From positions 464,742,867-464,806,866 of the forward strand of contig NC_133666.1 of the NCBI RefSeq assembly GCF_037893015.1: a DNA stretch of 64,000 nt. Reading direction: 5' to 3'. A model generated the notes under the pieces. The model made no database searches, had not been told where the DNA came from, and was given only the letters and a program-made list of their open reading frames with translations. Shown piece after piece: positions 44,501-57,158 of this stretch. The DNA is from Macrotis lagotis. Its lineage: Eukaryota; Chordata; Mammalia; Peramelemorphia; Peramelidae. Position 1 is the stretch's first letter, and each line of letters begins with the position of its first letter. A program made the position numbers and the translations under genes.

Positions 44501-46229
44501 AACGGGGGGGGGTGATATAATAGGAATGTGTGGAAGCAAGGCAGTTATAAATAAAGTGGATAAGTTAGGAGAATGAGTCAAAGTAGGAGTGAAGTGAGTT
44601 TGCAGCACCCTTCATGAAGTGATAGTCTGTTAAAACATCACCAGTCAGAAGACTGGGGCAGAAGTATCTCCAGGATAGAAAGGCAGCTGTGGAAAAGGTG
44701 AAGAAGATTTCCAAGAGTGATTTAAGCTGGGAGTGAAGTGAACATCCCAAGGACCAAGAAAAAAGGAATAGGTAGAAGAGGCAACAGCAGCATTCAGGAA
44801 CTGACATAATTGAAGATATTTTGGCAGGGCTTAGAGTTTTTCCTGTAGTCCAGAAGGTCATGAAGTAAGAATGAGAAGAGAAAGATAGACAGAGGGATAG
44901 ATAGACAAACAGAAAGAAGACAGAGACATAGGAGAGAGATAGAATTAAAGAAGAGAGAAAGACAAAGAGAAAGAAAGGGAGGTGACAGAGAGAGAAGACA
45001 GGGGAGAGAAAGAGGGAGAGGAAAGAAAAATGAGATTCTCAGCAAAAAAGAAAACCAGACTCTAGGCTAAATGACTGTTCATGGATATATACTGCAAAGA
45101 TTTCCTATTTAAGGCTAGAGTGATGAAACTTTTCATGATTATATCAAGTATCAAGTTTTTCCCTCTGGCTTATATTGAGTTTGGGGGTGGTTTTGTTTTT
45201 ATTAAAGAGCTGGCTTTCTGAATGATCATACTGACACTGATTTCATCTTAATTATAACCTTTCCCCTCAGGGCTCAGAGTTGTCTATGAAAGACTTTTCT
45301 AAATTTCTTAATTAACCTGCAATGACTTTATTATTCACAGGATCATACACTAGGGCTATTACCATATAGTCTCCACACAGCACACAGAATGGATCCTTAA
45401 AGAGCAAACTACACTATAAAGCAAAAAAAAAAGCCATCAGCAACAGACTACTCAACTATGAAAGGTCAGAGAGACCAAAAGAAATGGGCAACAACTAGAT
45501 TAAAAATTGAAAGCTTTAAATTCCCTGAGAGTAAAATTCTCTCCCCAGACTCAACCGTTTTCAAAGAGTCCAACCAAGCAGGCAGGTCAGAAAGCATGTT
45601 TATGGGTGGATGCTGCAATGATATAATTGCTAAAAGTGACCTCTAATCTCATTTTATTTAAAGGTCTTAGAAGTATTCTTTATTTCATTAATGTTTCCAA
45701 GTTGGAATTCATATTTTAGTCTTTGCTTTATCTTTTAAGAAAAGTAATGAATCCTTCCTTTGAATAGGCATCATGCTCAATGAATTTAATATAATAAAAA
45801 AAATGGAACCATCATGTATTGGGGAGCAATACTGTCATTTCTCATGTTTCCTCTCAGTTCTGGGTCTTAGGCTTACACAGTAATCACATCATTCACATGG
45901 ATAGACAAAATTATGATTGAGTGATTTAAAGTGATTTTTAAAAGCAAAACACAAAAAGCTTTTGGGGACTAGGAAATGGAGAAATAACTTACAGAGTTTG
46001 CTGTGCTAGCAGGGTCAGCAATGGTGGCCTGTGGTTTTTTTCTCTTTTTTCCTAATTTTCTAAAAACTAGTGATTTCTAAGATTAAGGAGTCATTGGCAT
46101 GTTCTGGCCTTAGTCATATGAGGCCAGGGTGTTTGGAGTAGAGAGAGAAAAGGAAGGGAAATGATGAAAGTCAGAAAACATTATCAGAAAGAAGTGTCAT
46201 GGTTTTTCTCAAGTCACAGAAAGATTCAA
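44501..46229. other. Unassigned sequence with GA-rich tract
   Basis: 44870-45035 is low-complexity purine-rich (AGAGA/GACA). The minus-strand frames at 44565-44861 and 44794-45045 partly derive from it. No gene is recognised elsewhere in the stretch. Confidence 0.5.
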
Positions 46230-47918
46230 TGGGAGGTAGTAATTATAACATGGAGAAAGAGCTTGCATGGCTCAATGAAACTTTGTGCCAAGTAAAATTA
46301 CTTAAAATGAACAGGTCATAGTGAAAAATTCTAATAAAAGATGACTTTGCCAAGAAAACCCCATTGACAATACTAAAATGATGAGATGACTTCAGAAGAT
46401 GAGTCCATCGGGTTGAAATATATCAATATATCACTTGCGAAAAGAAGATGACAAACAGTCGACTCCAATACCAATAAAGAAACAGGACCAAAGCCAAAAG
46501 GAAGCCCAGGTTCAGATGGCTTTGGTGATAAAAAAAAAGTAAAGTTCAGTGATACAAAGATCAATATTGCATAAGGACCTGGAATTTAAGATCTCTGAAC
46601 CAAGGTAAGCTGGATGTGGACAAACAGAAGATGGAAAGATGATTAAGCATTGGCATCTTGGATGTCAGTGAACTCAAATGAATGGGAATGAATGAATTAC
46701 ATTAAAATGTTTACTACATATATTACTATGAGAAAAATTCCTTAGAAGAAATGAAGTAGCCCTCAAAGTCAATAAAAGGTTGAGTACTGAGGTAAAATCT
46801 CAAAAATGACAAAGTAAGATCTGTTTGAATTCAAGGGGAAACCATTCAACATCACAGTAATGAAAATTTATTCTCCAATCCAAACAGGCCAAAGTTGATC
46901 AGTTCTATGAAGACCTACAGTATCTAATAGAAATAGTATCAATATGCCACCAAACTTGGAAATCACAAGAGAAGCCACTGGATTGGAAAATATTAGTTTG
47001 CATTCAAATCCTAAAGAAGTCCAATGCTAAAGAATGTTCAAAATGCCAAACCAGTGAACTCATTTTACATACTGGTAAGATCATGTCTATGATTCTCCTA
47101 GCTATATTTAGCAATATTTGAACTGAGAATTAGTAGAAAAGTAGGCTGATTTTCAAAGAGGCAGAGGAACTAGAGACCAAATTGTTAACATTTGATGGAT
47201 TTTGGAGAAAGCAAGGGCATTCCAGAAAAAAAATTCTCCTGCTACATTGCCTGTACTATTCACTTTTTGACTTTGTGGATCATTACAAAATGTGGCAAGT
47301 CCTCAAAGAGATGGGAGTATCATATCATCTCATTTGTCTTTTAAGGGACCTATGTCTAGGCCAAGAAGCAACAGTTAAAAGTGAACACGGACCAAGTAAT
47401 TTATTTAAGAGTGGGAAATGATATTTACATCATCTTATTTTTGCCAGGCTGGATGAATCAAAAGTTGGAATTAAGATTATCAAAAGAAATCCAAACAATT
47501 TTAGATATGAAGATAATACCATCAGATAGCCAAAAATGAAGAAGAATTAAGAAGTCTTTTGATAAGAGTAAAAGATGAGAATGTAAAAAACTGGCTTGAA
47601 AATTAACATTAAAAATCCCAAAGATCTTGACAATTGGTCTCATCACTTTCTGGCAAATACAGGAAGAAGCAAGAGAAACAATTTCAGATTTTATATTTTT
47701 GGGTTCAAATATCACTGCAGATGATGACTACAATCATAAAATTGAAAGATACTTGCTCCTGGGAAGGAAAGTATGGGAAATCTGGACACTATACTAAGAA
47801 GCAGAGATATTACCTTGCTGACAAAGGTCAATATGGACAAAACTAAGTGTTATCCAGGAGCAATGTATGGCTATAAGAGTTGGATTATAAATAAAACTGA
47901 GCCTCACAATATCCATCA
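46230..47918 (+). mobile_element. RTE (BovB-like) LINE, degenerate
   Basis: An RTE-clade LINE encodes one protein, an APE endonuclease followed by RT. Here 46340-46520 resembles the upstream region ('ctttgccaagaaaaccccat'). 46640-46900 keeps traces of the endonuclease (NLKNDKVRSV-like near 46795). The 47182-47421 frame is the RT with FVDHYKMWQVLKEMGVSYHL and LGQEATVKSEHG. The FADD region near 47500 reads FRYEDNTI (YADD lost). The C-terminal part has LDTILRSRDITLLTKVN near 47780. Many stops and frameshifts are present and the true 3' end is absent. Confidence 0.82.
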
Positions 47919-48445
47919 TATTTTCCCATGTATAAGAAACACCCTTTTTTTGAAAATTTTGGGGTCTAAAAACTGGGAGCGTCGTATACAGTGGTTGTAG
48001 TTTTTTTTACTTGCATTTCCTGCTTGTTCACATTTATTGTCTTTGCTATCATTGTTTCACATTTGTTACTGGTTTATTAGACTATGTTTTGCCACATTTT
48101 CCCCAGAAATGGCTCAGAAAATATTTTTGTACACTGCCAAATTCAAGTTCAAAGTGATCCAGTTTGCAAAAGTGAATGGAAATTGTGCTGCTGATCCTAA
48201 GTTTGGTCCTCCAACTGAGAAAACAATCTGAGATGGGTTATGAGAAGAAACTCTACTGAAGATGTCATGGCAGAAGGCCATGAGAGGCAAGTCAGCCAAA
48301 CAGCCCGAGTTAGAGAGGGAATTGAAGAGATGGATTGAAGAGCAAAGGGCCATTAGAATTCCTGTGTCCACAAAGATGGTTCAGCAGGGGGCAAGAAGAA
48401 TTATTGGTGAAAAAGAAGTGACTTATTACAAAGGAAGACACAATT
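47919..48445 (+). mobile_element. Pogo-like DNA transposon, 5' part
   Basis: Starts with a terminal block that folds on itself: GTATAAGAAACACCC (47930-47945 area) and GGGAGCGTCGTATAC (47975-47989) are imperfect inverted repeats around 'ttttggggtctaaaaact'. From the ATG near 48109 the translation KFKFKVIQFAKVNGNCAAD and later KSAKQPELERELKRWIEEQR fit the helix-turn-helix DNA-binding region of pogo-superfamily transposases (Brinker-type domain family). A TGA near 48229 and loss of the DDE domain, cut off by a SINE, make it inactive. Confidence 0.65.
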
Positions 48446-48554
48446 GTGCCCAAGGCCACACAGCTAAGTAATTAAGTCTCTGAGGCAGGATTTAAACTTA
48501 GGTACTCCTGACTCTAGGGCCGTTGCTCTATTCATTGCTCTACCTAGCCGCCCC
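48446..48554 (-). mobile_element. SINE, tail missing
   Basis: From GCCCAAGGCCACACAGCTAA to TACCTAGCCGCCCC. The tail end of the SINE is absent where it meets the pogo-like sequence. Confidence 0.88.
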
Positions 48555-50579
48555 ATGGAGAAAACTTTTAAGAATCCCTTGGACATCAAGCATATCAAAT
48601 CAATTAATATTTAAAGAACTTAATTCAGACTATTCACCAAAAGGTTAAATACTGATGTCAAAGCTTATATACTTTAATTACATAATGAGAAGACAGGCTT
48701 CATTGGAAGAGACTCTGATATTGGGAAAGATTGAATGCAAAAAGAAAAAAAAAGATGGTAGAGGATGAGAGGAATAGATAATATTATGGAAACAATGAAC
48801 ATAAACTTGGACAGATTTTAAGAGAAAATGGAGTATAGAAGGGTCTGGCTCTATCACAACTTGGAAAGAGAAACATATGCAATATGAACCTAAAGGAATT
48901 CAGAGTACCAAAATCCCAAAAGGGGAAAAGGTATTAACTTGAGAAGGAATGCCAGACCCAAGAGCTAAATGAAGAATTAGAACCAAAGAAGAACAATGTA
49001 CAGAGACATGATGGACAAGTAAAACTAGGTTAGGATCTCCTCTTTTGGTCTTAGCAACTATCCATAATTATTTTAAAAGAACAAATTTCTAAGTGTTCTA
49101 GAGATGCTTCTACTGAAGAGATGAATTGATTCATGCCATGTTTGATTGACACCTCAGACAAACTATTTGATTCTCTACTTCTGGACTTTTCCTCCTGCTC
49201 AGCTGAATTCACTCTTCTCAGGCACAAATGACAATACAGAGAGAGTATTATATGTTCTGAAATTTGTCCTTTTAGTTCCCACTTAGAGTTATGAGTTCAA
49301 ATGCTGGACCTCCTTGCAAATGATACAAATTTAGGCTATGGGTAGTAACCATGTTTTCTTCTATCTATGATAAAATAATTTACATTTGTCCATTAACCAT
49401 TAAACAATCCTTGTTGTCATCTCTCCTCAGTGAGTAACCCAAAAGTTCACCGTTTCTTCAGTTTCTCATAAACACATCACTGAAGCATTTGTACTGTATT
49501 CTCCATTTCTTCCAGGATTCAATAGCTTGGTAACATTCAAAGTGAGCAACTGCTGTCTCAGAACTCTGATTCAGAGTAATGACTTCTCTCAAGTCTCTGA
49601 GCAGTCAGAAATATGTCCAAGACAAGTGAACTATTGAAGAAAATCTACTTCAGAAATTGAATTACTATTTTTTAGAAACAGACTTATACCTCCAGGAAAG
49701 TAAACTATGTTACATCTAAATGAACTCAAGAAGCAAGTCTTATTCTGATATTCTCAGGGAAGAATATTCCAGAGTCAAGTAAGATATGAACTTGGGTTCA
49801 TGTGATTCCAGATCTTTTTTGCACTAGGGTTATTGGTTCTAGGGTTATATTTGCATCGTGTTTCATTAATTTCAAAAAGCAATGTCAAGTCCTAAACAAC
49901 TTTCTAGGGAAGAATTCTTCAATTTTTTTTTAGCCAAATAGTATGTTGTCTTTTTAAAGGAGAAGAAATATTTTCCAACACCATTTACCAAGACTAGTTG
50001 AAGAAATCTGTTGCTTATAAATTTACATCTACTTTTTGGCATTACTTATCTTTATGTTGTTATTGACTACTCTAATATCTGTTTTATGCTCCTTCCCTCT
50101 ATTGTATCCTTTCCTAGGATTAATAAAGCTGTTATTTTATCTTAGTGTAGTCTTTCTGCTTCATTGCTTAAAGGAGATAACTTTCTCAGCCTCTTATAGG
50201 CATTGGTTCTAAACAGAACTCCTTCACAGTCCCAGATTTTCTTATTCCCAGCAAACAGCGAGTAGAGTTCACAATTAAGTGCCAGTTAATGTATTGTCTT
50301 CTTTAAACTTACAAAAAGGCAATAAATCATTATATTAATTATCCAAAAGGGAGAATAATATCTAACTGGTCCATCAGATGAAGTTATGCTTAGATCTCCA
50401 GCAAAGGGGAATTTTTATCAGAATTCTTCTGGGGTCAATGCAAAATAGTTTGCACTTTCCCTACTGGCCATGAATAATTGTTCAGGCTACTCTTTTCCCC
50501 TCCACCACATGTTCATTCAACTTCTTATGGTAGCATGAGATTCCCTTCAGAATTTGTTCTAGGATATATGAAGAAAGAT
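48555..50579. other. Unique or unassigned sequence
   Basis: About 2 kb without recognised genes. Parts around 49900-50160 look like an old decayed repeat but I cannot name it. Confidence 0.45.
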
Positions 50580-50815
50580 GTTTTTGCATCCAGAGAAAGA
50601 ACTGATAAATACAAGTATGTATAACTGTCTCTAGGGTAGGTGGACTGGAGGGAAGAAAAAAGAAAAAAAATGTATATGTTAGCTTTATTGTGTATTTAAA
50701 AGGAATAGCAAGTTGTACATAATATATTTACAGTTTCATGTGTAATCATCTTTTTTTATCATAGTTATATAAATCCTTATTCTGTTCTATATATTAAAAG
50801 TAAAATAATTTTTTT
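50580..50815 (+). mobile_element. L1 3' end
   Basis: Resembles 42120-42385: 'gcatccagagaaagaactga', 'aaaaggaatagcaagttgta' and an A-rich end at about 50805. Confidence 0.75.
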
Positions 50816-51581
50816 CAAAAGAATTTCTACTAGGGACTAAAAAGTGAAATATTTCTTAAAAATGTGAACATTAAATTTATGACTTCCACAGTTCATTTAG
50901 AATTTCCTTTTACTGTGGTCACATAATTTATTAAGCATTGAAGAGAGTAGAAAAGAAATAGAACAAATATGCCTGCCTGAACCATTGACCTAACCATTTT
51001 TTGAAAATACCTAATTTTAAAAAGTCCCCCAAAAGTCATGGAAAAGTACTAAGGATAGAAAAGTATGCAGATCATTTCCTTTTTTTATTATTATTTTCAT
51101 TTTTCCAAATACATGTTATAAAATTTTTTCAACATTCATTTATATGTCTGTATATATTTTTAAATTACAAAATTTCCTTCCATTCTCCCTTCCCACCCCT
51201 TTCCTCTTGGTAAACAGTGAAGTTAATACTGTACATACATATTTGTGTTAAACGTATTTACAGATCAGTAATTTTTGTTATGAGCAACTAGGATTAAGGG
51301 AAAGAAATACATAATAGATATCTTTTAAAAAGTAAATGTAGTATTCATTAGATTCTGGGGGATTTTTTTTGCTTTATTTTTCTTCTTCTGTCCATAGCCA
51401 GTCTAATACAGTTGTCCTAGTTCTCTGAACAGCTGAGAGCATCTGCATCCATCAGGGTTGATCATCTCACCATGTTGTTGCTAATGTGTACATTGTTCTC
51501 TTGGTTCTGTTACTTTGCTCAGCATGGATCTGGTAATTCATTCCATGCTTCTCTAGAGTCTGACCATTTATGTTTTTTTTT

Positions 51582-52643
51582 AAGAATGACTATTATTTAT
51601 TTTTTAAATTTATTTATTTTGAATTTTATAATTTTCCCCCTAATCTCACTTACTTTCCCCCACCCCCCACAGAAGGTAGTCTGTTAGTCTTTATATTGCT
51701 TCCATGGTATACATTGATCTAGGTTGGATGTGATGAGAGAGAAATCATATCCTTAAGGAAAAAAAAAGTATAAGAGTTAGCAAAATTGCATAATAAGATA
51801 ATGTTTTTTTTTTAAAAAAAAAATTAAAGGTAATAGTCTTGGATCTTTGTTCAAATTCCAAAATTCTTTCTCTGGATACAGATGGTATTCTCCTTCACAG
51901 ATACCCCCAAATTGTGCCCGATTGTTTTTTATTTTGTAAGGCAAATGGGGTTAATTGGCTTGCCCAAGGCCACACAGCTAGGTAATTATTAAGTGTCTGA
52001 GACGGGATTTGAATCCAAGTACTCCTGACTCCAAGGCTGGTGCTTTATCCACTGAGCCACCTAGCCCCACCTCGATTGTTGCACTGATGGAATGAGCACA
52101 TCCATTAAGGTTGCTCATCACCCCCATATTGCTGTTAGGGTATACAATGTTCTTCTAGTCCTGCTCATCTCACTCAGCATCAGAAATCCTTCCAGGTTTT
52201 CCTGAATTACCATCCCTCCTGGTTCTGGAACAATAGTGTTCCATAACATACATATACCACAATTGGTGGACATTCACTCAATTTCCAATTCTTTGCTACC
52301 ACAGACAGGGATGCTGTGAATATTTTTGCACAATTGATAGTTTTATCCTTTTTCATGATCTCTTCAGAGTATAGACCCAGTAGTGGTATTGATAGATCAA
52401 AGGGCATGCATATTTTTATTGTCCTTTGGGGTAATTCCAAGTTGCTTTCTAGAATGATTGGATGAGTTCACAGCTCCATCAACAATGTATTAGTGTCGTA
52501 GATTTTCCACATCTCTTTCAACATTGATCATTGTCCTTTCTGGTCATATTGGTCAGCCTGAGAGGTGTGAAATGGTACCTCAGAGATGGTTTAATTTGCA
52601 TTTCTCTAATAAATAGTGATTTAGAGCAATTTATATAATTATG
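51582..52643 (-). mobile_element. Younger L1 3' end, minus strand
   Basis: Same lineage as 2206-9314. It has the 3' tail at the left, a C-run at about 51658-51668, then late ORF2 (minus-strand frame 52207-52440 with CMPFDLSIPLLGLYSEEIMK). The target CATTTATG(G)TTTTTT is present at both sides (51565-51580 and 52644-52658). Confidence 0.88.
51927..52072 (-). mobile_element. SINE nested in the younger L1
   Basis: A complete reverse-oriented SINE. CGATTGTT flanks it at 51919-51926 and 52073-52080. Confidence 0.93.
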
Positions 52644-52860
52644 CATTTATGGTTTTTTAAAGAACAATAGTATTCCATAGTAACTTGCGTAGCCATTCCC
52701 CAATTGATGGGCATACCCTTACATTACAATTCTTTGACACTCAAAAAGAGCTGCTATGAATATTTTAGAACATGTAGGACTTTTCCCATTTTATGATTTC
52801 TTATGGATATAGGCCTAGAATTGGAATTGCTCGATCAAAGGGTATGAACAGTTTTATTGC

Positions 52861-53217
52861 TTAGTGTTTGTATATCCAGCACTTAGGAAAGCACCTTGTA
52901 CATAAAAGGTGCTTAATAAATGATTTTGGTTTTATTAGTTGCCAGATGCTATGATTAGAGAGTTCTTCAAACAAAGGAGAGTGACTATTTCTTGGGGGTA
53001 TTTTTTTTTGGGGGGGTGATTTTTTGGTCAGAGATCAGAGAACTAAATAGCATTAGAAGTTTGTTTTAACCTTGACATTTTCTGATTCTGTGCATTTAGA
53101 AGAGGAAAGAAATGTGTGTGGATGTGATGTATGTAGATGTATATATTGTGTGTATGTATGCATGTAAGTATATAAATGTATGTGTGTGTTTTCTGAGAAA
53201 GATTATGGAAAAGAAAG
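52861..53217. other. L2/MIR-type terminus and unique sequence
   Basis: 52862-52935 has 'acataaaaggtgcttaataa', an L2- or MIR-type terminus. The remainder holds a TG/TA-rich tract (53110-53185) and nothing else recognisable. Confidence 0.5.
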
Positions 53218-53232
53218 AAGGGACATTATTTA

Positions 53233-53674
53233 TTTATTTATTTTAAGAAAGATTTTATTTATTTTGAGTTTTATAATTTTTCCCCCATTCTTGCTTCCCT
53301 TCTCCCCCCAGAAGGCATTCTGTTAATGTTTACATTGGTTCCATGCTATACATTGATCTCAGTTGAATGTGATGACAGAGAAATCTCAAGGAAGAAATCT
53401 AAAGTATGAGATAGTAAAATTACATTATAATATAATGCTTTTTTTGCCTAATTTGATGGTAATAGTCTTTGGTCTTTGTCCAAAGTTCATAATTCTTTCT
53501 CTGGATACAGATGGTATTCTCCATAGCTAAAAATAGTCCCTGGTTGTTGCATTGAAAGGATGAACAATTCCATCAGGGTTGATCATCACCCCTATGTTGC
53601 TGTTAGGGTGTACAATGCTTTTCTGGTTTTGCTCATCTCACTCAGCATCAGTTCATGCAAATCTCTCCAGGCTT
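53233..53674 (-). mobile_element. 5'-truncated L1 with a 15-bp target duplication
   Basis: Minus-strand 3' end of the younger L1 lineage, from the tail ('ttttataatttttcccccat') to 'ctcactcagcatcagttcat'. AAGGGACATTATTTA (53218-53232) and AAGGGATATTATTTA (53675-53689) form the target duplication with one mismatch. Confidence 0.92.
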
Positions 53675-53891
53675 AAGGGATATTATTTATAAATGAAAAC
53701 TTTGAAGTTAGTTAAATTCAAGTTGGAGGGTGGATTGGCATACACTTCAAACTCCCTGATAGAGAAGAACAGCCTATGCAATCTTTTTTGAACAGTGGCT
53801 GGTATTCTGGGGGTGAACATTCAGGATGAGAGGAGGGAAAGATCTTTCCAAGTAAAGGATACATGTCATCAGAAGTTCAGACAGGATATGC

Positions 53892-54912
53892 TTAGTGGCA
53901 ATAGCCAGATGGCATGGGTGGTTTCTAAGTTTTTTGTTTGGAACTTGAAATGTATTTTACCATAGAAACCATGTTAGGATCCCTGACAGGCCCACTAAAA
54001 CCTACTTAACTCATTATGCACCTGCTATGTTCCATGCTTGTGAGTATTAATACAGAACAACATTGTTAAAATACCAACAATTAAATAAACTCCAAATGGG
54101 AAAACAGACTAATTTGAATAGGAAATTGTATTTTATGTATAGTAAATGCTGTTTACAAAACATAGTTTCAGAAGAGGATGTGGTAGTCTGAGAAGGAAGA
54201 GGTGGGAAGGAAAGGGAATGCTCTGTATACCTCCTGGATTCCATGGCCTAAAAGGATTGATCAAGTTTTGTGCTCACTTCCTTGTTCAGTCACTACTGTT
54301 ACTGCCATGCCCTTTCCCCATGAATTATGCTTTTGATTGTAGAAATGATTTTGAGAGAAGAGACCTCTCCAGCTAGTTATAGTTGCTTACTTCTAATCTG
54401 TTCTTTTGTTGGTGATGGGTCCTAGTTTCTTCCCCAAAAAACAAATAAAAACAAACCCAGAAAAGAAGGTGCTCAGAATCACTAGCACCAACAAATTTAT
54501 GGCGCTTTATTATATAGAAGGCCCTGCTACTTCAGAGCAGGAATAATGGTTAGTCTGTGAATGAAGCTATGCCTAAAACTTATGGAAGGGTTTATGTAAT
54601 TTTTAATAAGCCTTGGGCTTCTCTGTGTCTGACCTAAAGTAAGCCAGCAACTGTAAGTGTTTTAAGCTGCTGACACAGAGCTATGTGTCCCCTTTTCTCC
54701 ATGTGCCACTGCTGGACCATAGAAAGTGCTGAATTTGAGTTCCTGCTCCATCTAAGAACTGCAGATGTGGACACAGTACTATACAGACACATCTGGTATT
54801 GACATTCATAAACTAAGAGGACATCACTGGCACTGCTGTCCATGATACTTGGCATTGAATAACTGGCAAGTAAACACTTCCATTGCCAAAGCAATCATAA
54901 AAGTGGGGAAAT
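53892..54912 (+). repeat. Local duplication, copy A
   Basis: 53892-54022 ('tgtattttaccatagaaacc', 'acctacttaactcattatg') is similar to 55503-55635. 54822-54912 ('cttggcattgaataactggc', 'aaaagtggggaaatg') is similar to 57073-57158, in the same order and orientation. No protein or LTR signature is seen. The unit is unidentified. Confidence 0.65.
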
Positions 54913-55834
54913 GTACAAATTGTGATTTGCTTCATATATGAGAGATTTTAAAGAAATTTTGGTATCTATTTTCCCTTAATACCAACATCAAATAGTAAAT
55001 TTTTAATAAAATAAAGTTTATTCATATATATACACATATATACAAACGTGTAAATTCATGCATATAGACATTTATACCTACAGATACCTACGTATGTATT
55101 TATTTGGGTTCAAGAAGTCAGTGTGTGTCCCAAGTGTGTCCCATTTTACAGATATGTATATAAATATATATGTATATGTATGTGTGTGTTATTCATTAGA
55201 TCTTTCAGCTCCTACATCACAGACAGAAACAATGTTCTCTTCTCCCATATCCTAGATCAAGTAAAATGTCTACCATCCATGTAGAAAAATATGAATTCAT
55301 ACTTACTGATAATGATTATGTTGTAACTTTGATGATGTCCTTTGTAAACTAAGACACTATATAAAGTGTGAGATATTATTATGCTATCTTGAGGTACCAT
55401 TTAGAAAAAAATGTTTTCAAGAATCATTCTCACTATTTTCTAGATAGGCCTTCATATGTAAAATCTTTATAGGTTTAATCTTTTACCATGATGTCAAAAT
55501 TAGTAGTGGCAGCCACATGGCACAGTTGGTTTCTAAGCTATTTGTTTGGAATGTGGAATGTATTTTACCATAGTAACCACGGTGTAAATGGTAGTCAGGT
55601 TTCCGGGCTAATCTACAAAAAGCCTACTTAGCTCATAATGTAACTGAAATACAATATAATACAGCAAAAAACAAACTTCTTCTAATTTGAATGATTAAAG
55701 AAAACAGTAACATTGAATATGAAATAATTTGTTTTATCTTGAACTCTGATGTTCAAGGAAAAGAGAGTTTAATAATTACAGAAGATGAAGTGGAATCTAC
55801 TACCATTTAGAGATCCCGAGAGAATAACAGAGTA

Positions 55835-55835
55835 A

Positions 55836-55905
<70 letters not shown>

Positions 55906-56100
55906 CTCCTCCTCCTCCTCCTCCTCCTCTCTCTCCTTTCTGTCTCTTGTCTCTTTGTTTCATGTCTGTTTCCTGTATCTGTCTCTCTCTGTCCATCTCT
56001 CTGTCCTTCCATCTCTGTCTCTGTCTGTCTCTATCTCTATGTTGCTATCTCTGTGTCTCTATCTCCATGTCTGTCTTTCTGTCTGTCTCTCCCCCCCTCT
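55835..56100. repeat. (TC)n / (CTC)n microsatellite block
   Basis: About 30 TC units at 55840-55902, then about nine CTC units to 55927, then imperfect CTGT/CTCT repeats. The frames at 55769-55996, 55800-56012 and 55947-56201 are produced by it. Confidence 0.96.
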
Positions 56101-56394
56101 TCCTCCTCCTTCAGATGTACAATTTCATTGATATAGAGGACTTGAGTGAAAAGTATCTTTATAAATGCAGATTGGCAACCAGAGTGCAACTTGCCATTTA
56201 AATAGTTGTCTGAGGGACACGTTACATGACTTGCCCATCATAGCATAGTATCAGAGAAGTTACTTGAATTCAGTCTTTCATTTACCAATGTTGACTCTCT
56301 AATCACTTTGTTTCACTATCTAGGATGAGGATGAGGATGATGATGGTGGCAGTGATGTTGATATGAGTAATTATTTCTGATTTTATGCAATGGT

Positions 56395-56540
56395 TTAAAT
56401 ACATTATTGCATTTTATCTTTTAAAATAACACTAAAAAGTAGGCACCACCTTTGTTACTTCATTTTACAGAAGAACTTGAGGCTCAGATAGGTGAAATTA
56501 TTTTGACCATAATTACTCAGCTACTAAATATTTAACCTCA
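56395..56540 (-). mobile_element. MIR relic, antisense
   Basis: Has 'attgcattttatcttttaaa', 'agtaggcaccacctttgtta', 'cattttacagaagaacttga' and 'attactcagctactaaat', a decayed antisense MIR. Confidence 0.65.
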
Positions 56541-57158
56541 GGTAAAGCCTGATCCTAAGCAACACAATTCTCCCCCTGCAACTAAACCATGATAATGTTT
56601 TTCCTAATATTTGTAATACATTTATAGTTTTCATTTTACTTGATGAATTTGCAATAGAAATATTCTTATATTTATCAGCCATAATCAGAATAATTTAAGC
56701 ACTCACTAGAAGAAAGATTGAGAGAACCAGGGGCAGAAGCATATATTTTTAAAATTGCAGCTATGTCAGAGAAGAAAAGGAGTAAAACTTTGGGTATGTG
56801 AGAAAGAGGTTGCATGAAGTGGAATTCAGTGTCATTATAAGGACAAAAAGGAAAGGAAGAGAAAAATGACCTGTGAGTAAACTGAAATTAGAAAAAGAGG
56901 GGGTAAGGAAGAGACCTTAGGTTCATTAATTTGCAGTGTTAGTCATCACCTAAACATAGAAAATATTTATAACAAATATATAAACATTCATAATGAATAT
57001 ATAAATCACTCTCCATACAAAAGAACAATTCTATAGTAAATTGATATTGATATCAAATATATAAATCCCTATCATAGCATCTTAGCTGTTTCCCATAATA
57101 TTTGGCATTAAACAACTAGCAACTTCTAGTATGGTGATCAAATTAAGTGGGGAAAGGA

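Larger units (their letters stand above)
51075..52860 (-). mobile_element. Old L1 3' end, interrupted by younger elements
   Basis: The outer host is a minus-strand L1 of the older lineage: its 3' UTR and late ORF2 lie at 51075-51580, resuming at 52650-52860 (GAACAATAGTATTCCATAGT, 'tcaaagggtatgaacag'). It was split by a younger L1 at 51582-52643. Confidence 0.8.
55503..57158 (+). repeat. Local duplication, copy B
   Basis: Second copy of the unit at 53892-54912, expanded by a microsatellite block (55835-56100) and other sequence. Shared blocks lie at 55503-55635 and 57073-57158. Confidence 0.6.

Noticed and set aside
55769..56012. Arg-Glu repeat proteins on the minus strand
   Set aside because: Generated by the TC/CTC microsatellite.
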